Assembly (NCBI GenBank): GCA_964438025.1
Contig: CAYTIK010000002.1
Location: 1-60,714, forward strand
Source of the DNA: GCA-002790615 sp964438025
GTDB lineage: Bacteria > Patescibacteriota > Minisyncoccia > Moranbacterales > UBA2206
Reading direction: 5' to 3'
DNA length: 60,714 nt
A program made the position numbers and the translations under genes. Of this stretch, positions 59,409 to 60,714 are shown piece by piece (position 1 is the stretch's first letter; each line of letters starts with the position of its first letter). The notes beneath the pieces are model-generated. The model ran no database searches and was not told where the DNA came from. It saw nothing but the letters and a program-made list of their open reading frames with translations.

Positions 59409-60614
59409 TTATTTCAATAAATTGAATCTATTTTTATTTTTATTCAAGACTTTTACAATTGATTTTTCAAATGTTTCACTAAATTTTGCTCTAGTATAAT
59501 TGAAAGAAAAAATATATGAATTTAAACTTCTTTGCAATAATTCATCTCGTGACATAGAAGCAGCTTGAGTAAATGTTTTTTTCAAACTTTTTAAATTGAT
59601 GTCATTAATTATAATAGATGATGTTAATTCTTCAAATCCAGATTCCGGAGTAATTATTGGAATAAGTCCTTTTCTAATACAAGTAGCAATTGAAGTGGCA
59701 TTACCTTCTGTACTTGATAATAATAAAACAAAGGAGCATAGGGAAGTTAATTTGTCGAAAACTTTCCCATTTGTTGGAATAAATCCAACAAAATGAATAT
59801 TTTTATTTGCTTGTATTTTTTTTTCAAAAAAAATATTGAAATCAACTTCTGTTTTTGGAGCGCAAATATATAAATGCAGGTCAGGAAGATCTGAAAAAAC
59901 TTCCACAGCTAAATCTAGACCTTTTACTATATTTCCATTACCACCAAAATAGAGAAATTTTTTAGGATCTCTTTTTGCTATTTGACTAATATCTAAATGA
60001 ATTTTTGGATTAGTAGAAGCATTGGTTTTATATATGTCTTTATTGAATTTTTTATATGTATCTATGCATTTTTCACTACCTTGAACGAATATAGCATCTG
60101 TAACTTCAAATGTCTTATCATTATCAATTTTGGAAATTCTTCGATAGAGTATTTTGTTTTTAGCCTCAGGATGCCTTTGAAAAAAATAATCGTAACGTTT
60201 TTCTATAAGTTTTTTACGAACACTTTTTTCCATACTTGTGGCGTAGAATATTTTAATAGCCTTTTTTAAAATACTTGCATATTTATAATAAAATTTTCCA
60301 GAATCACCGGATGCGTTAGAGATGAAAATATCATATTTATCTACAGGTTTATAATTTTCTCCAATATCCCTATCGATTATGTCCACCCAAAAACCTAGTT
60401 TATTAAATATTTTTGCCATTTCTTTTACTTCCCAATTATTTGTTGGAGAAAAATTATTTGAATCATACAAAAAAGAAAAAGGGTCAGACTTATAATAAAT
60501 AAGAGCATGACCAATTTTTTTTACACAAAACTTTTTATAATTTTGCAACCATCTTTTTTTAAAAAATTTTATAGAGATGGCGTTTCTAACACTAAGATCT
60601 TTTATTGTTATCAT
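59409..60614 (-). CDS. Glycosyltransferase, GT-B type
   Basis: 401 aa. The donor half has FLYFGGNGNIVKGLDLAVEVF, LHLYICAPKTEVDF and the ending LCSFVLLLSSTEGNATSIATCIRKGLIPIITPESGFEEL, a GT4-like region with E-x-N-A in place of the usual E-x7-E. The N-terminal half (ALIYYKSDPFSF, GFWVDIIDRDIGE) is diverged. The gene is more AT-rich than its neighbours. The ATG overlaps the stop of the partial gene upstream (ATGA), so they are coupled. Confidence 0.78.
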   Translation of the reverse strand: MITIKDLSVRNAISIKFFKKRWLQNYKKFCVKKIGHALIYYKSDPFSFLYDSNNFSPTNNWEVKEMAKIFNKLGFWVDIIDRDIGENYKPVDKYDIFISNASGDSGKFYYKYASILKKAIKIFYATSMEKSVRKKLIEKRYDYFFQRHPEAKNKILYRRISKIDNDKTFEVTDAIFVQGSEKCIDTYKKFNKDIYKTNASTNPKIHLDISQIAKRDPKKFLYFGGNGNIVKGLDLAVEVFSDLPDLHLYICAPKTEVDFNIFFEKKIQANKNIHFVGFIPTNGKVFDKLTSLCSFVLLLSSTEGNATSIATCIRKGLIPIITPESGFEELTSSIIINDINLKSLKKTFTQAASMSRDELLQRSLNSYIFSFNYTRAKFSETFEKSIVKVLNKNKNRFNLLK

Positions 60615-60712
60615 AGCTCTTGTTTTTTATTTATCAAATTTTCTAAAAAAATATTTAGTTTTAAAAAATTTTGTTCAGGAGATAAGTCAGAATCTATATA
60701 TTTTCTGAGATT
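60611..60712 (-). CDS. C-terminal end of a gene running off the window
   Basis: 33 codons and a TGA stop are visible on the minus strand, reading ...RKYIDSDLSPEQNFLKLNIF and ending in NLINKKQEL. The stop overlaps the glycosyltransferase start by 3 bases (ATGA). Given the operon, a glycan-related product is likely, but the fragment is too short to name. Confidence 0.6.
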   Translation of the reverse strand, partial: NLRKYIDSDLSPEQNFLKLNIFLENLINKKQEL

Positions 60713-60714
60713 TT

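Overview
The window looks like part of a small, AT-rich bacterial genome of the Candidate Phyla Radiation (Patescibacteria, Parcubacteria-like), probably an obligately fermentative anaerobe recovered as a scaffold (a 10-N join is present). The pointers are compact core enzymes (346-aa phosphoglycerate kinase; prolyl-tRNA synthetase without its editing insertion), a DUF4012 protein, a group I intron in a tRNA gene, almost no Shine-Dalgarno sequences, start codons placed directly after TGnTATAAT-type promoters, and very many short palindromic repeats. The phylum call is inference from content, not from a marker tree.

Layout. 1-0.9 kb: intron-bearing tRNA-Thr(GGT), a short rpmG (L33), a GIY-YIG protein and tRNA-Trp. 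1-10.3 kb: ABC exporter, proS, a double-receiver protein, an MFS transporter, a freestanding YbaK-type deacylase, scpA-scpB, a D,D-carboxypeptidase and mraY. 10.3-20.6 kb: pgk-gpmI, a PfkB kinase, a Bro-N protein, an unknown gene, ADP-forming acetyl-CoA synthetase, recJ and an RNase H. 20.7-26.9 kb: a MacB-like exporter (adaptor, ATPase, two permeases and the remnant of a third) and a DsbA-like protein. 27-29.1 kb: two genes with canonical -35/-10 promoters, strong ribosome sites and their own terminators, unlike their surroundings. 29.1-33.7 kb: pyruvate:ferredoxin oxidoreductase (porG-porD-porA-[coiled-coil gene]-porB), tRNA-Thr(CGT) and a rubrerythrin. 33.7-40.1 kb: DUF4012, a glycosyltransferase, a TrpR-like regulator, and a large secreted LCAT-like lipase or acyltransferase. 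40.3-60.7 kb: a surface-glycan island with DUF2142, sugar-nucleotide enzymes, two flippases, methyltransferases and many glycosyltransferases.

How the genes fit: Pgk and GpmI feed lower glycolysis; PFOR makes acetyl-CoA and reduced ferredoxin; ADP-forming acetyl-CoA synthetase turns acetyl-CoA into acetate plus ATP. Rubrerythrin handles peroxide stress. MraY and the carboxypeptidase make and trim peptidoglycan. The 40-60 kb island builds and exports cell-surface polysaccharide.

The strongest unusual signals are (i) families of palindromic elements, several lying in frame inside intact genes (acdAB-type synthetase, porG, carboxypeptidase, two glycosyltransferases), including one family with shared CCCC-N-CACC...GGTG-N-GGGG ends in three copies; (ii) the tRNA-Thr group I intron; (iii) the split of prolyl-tRNA synthesis and editing into two nearby genes; (iv) leaderless promoter architecture; and (v) the secreted beta-helix/LCAT-like protein in a lineage thought to take lipids from other cells.
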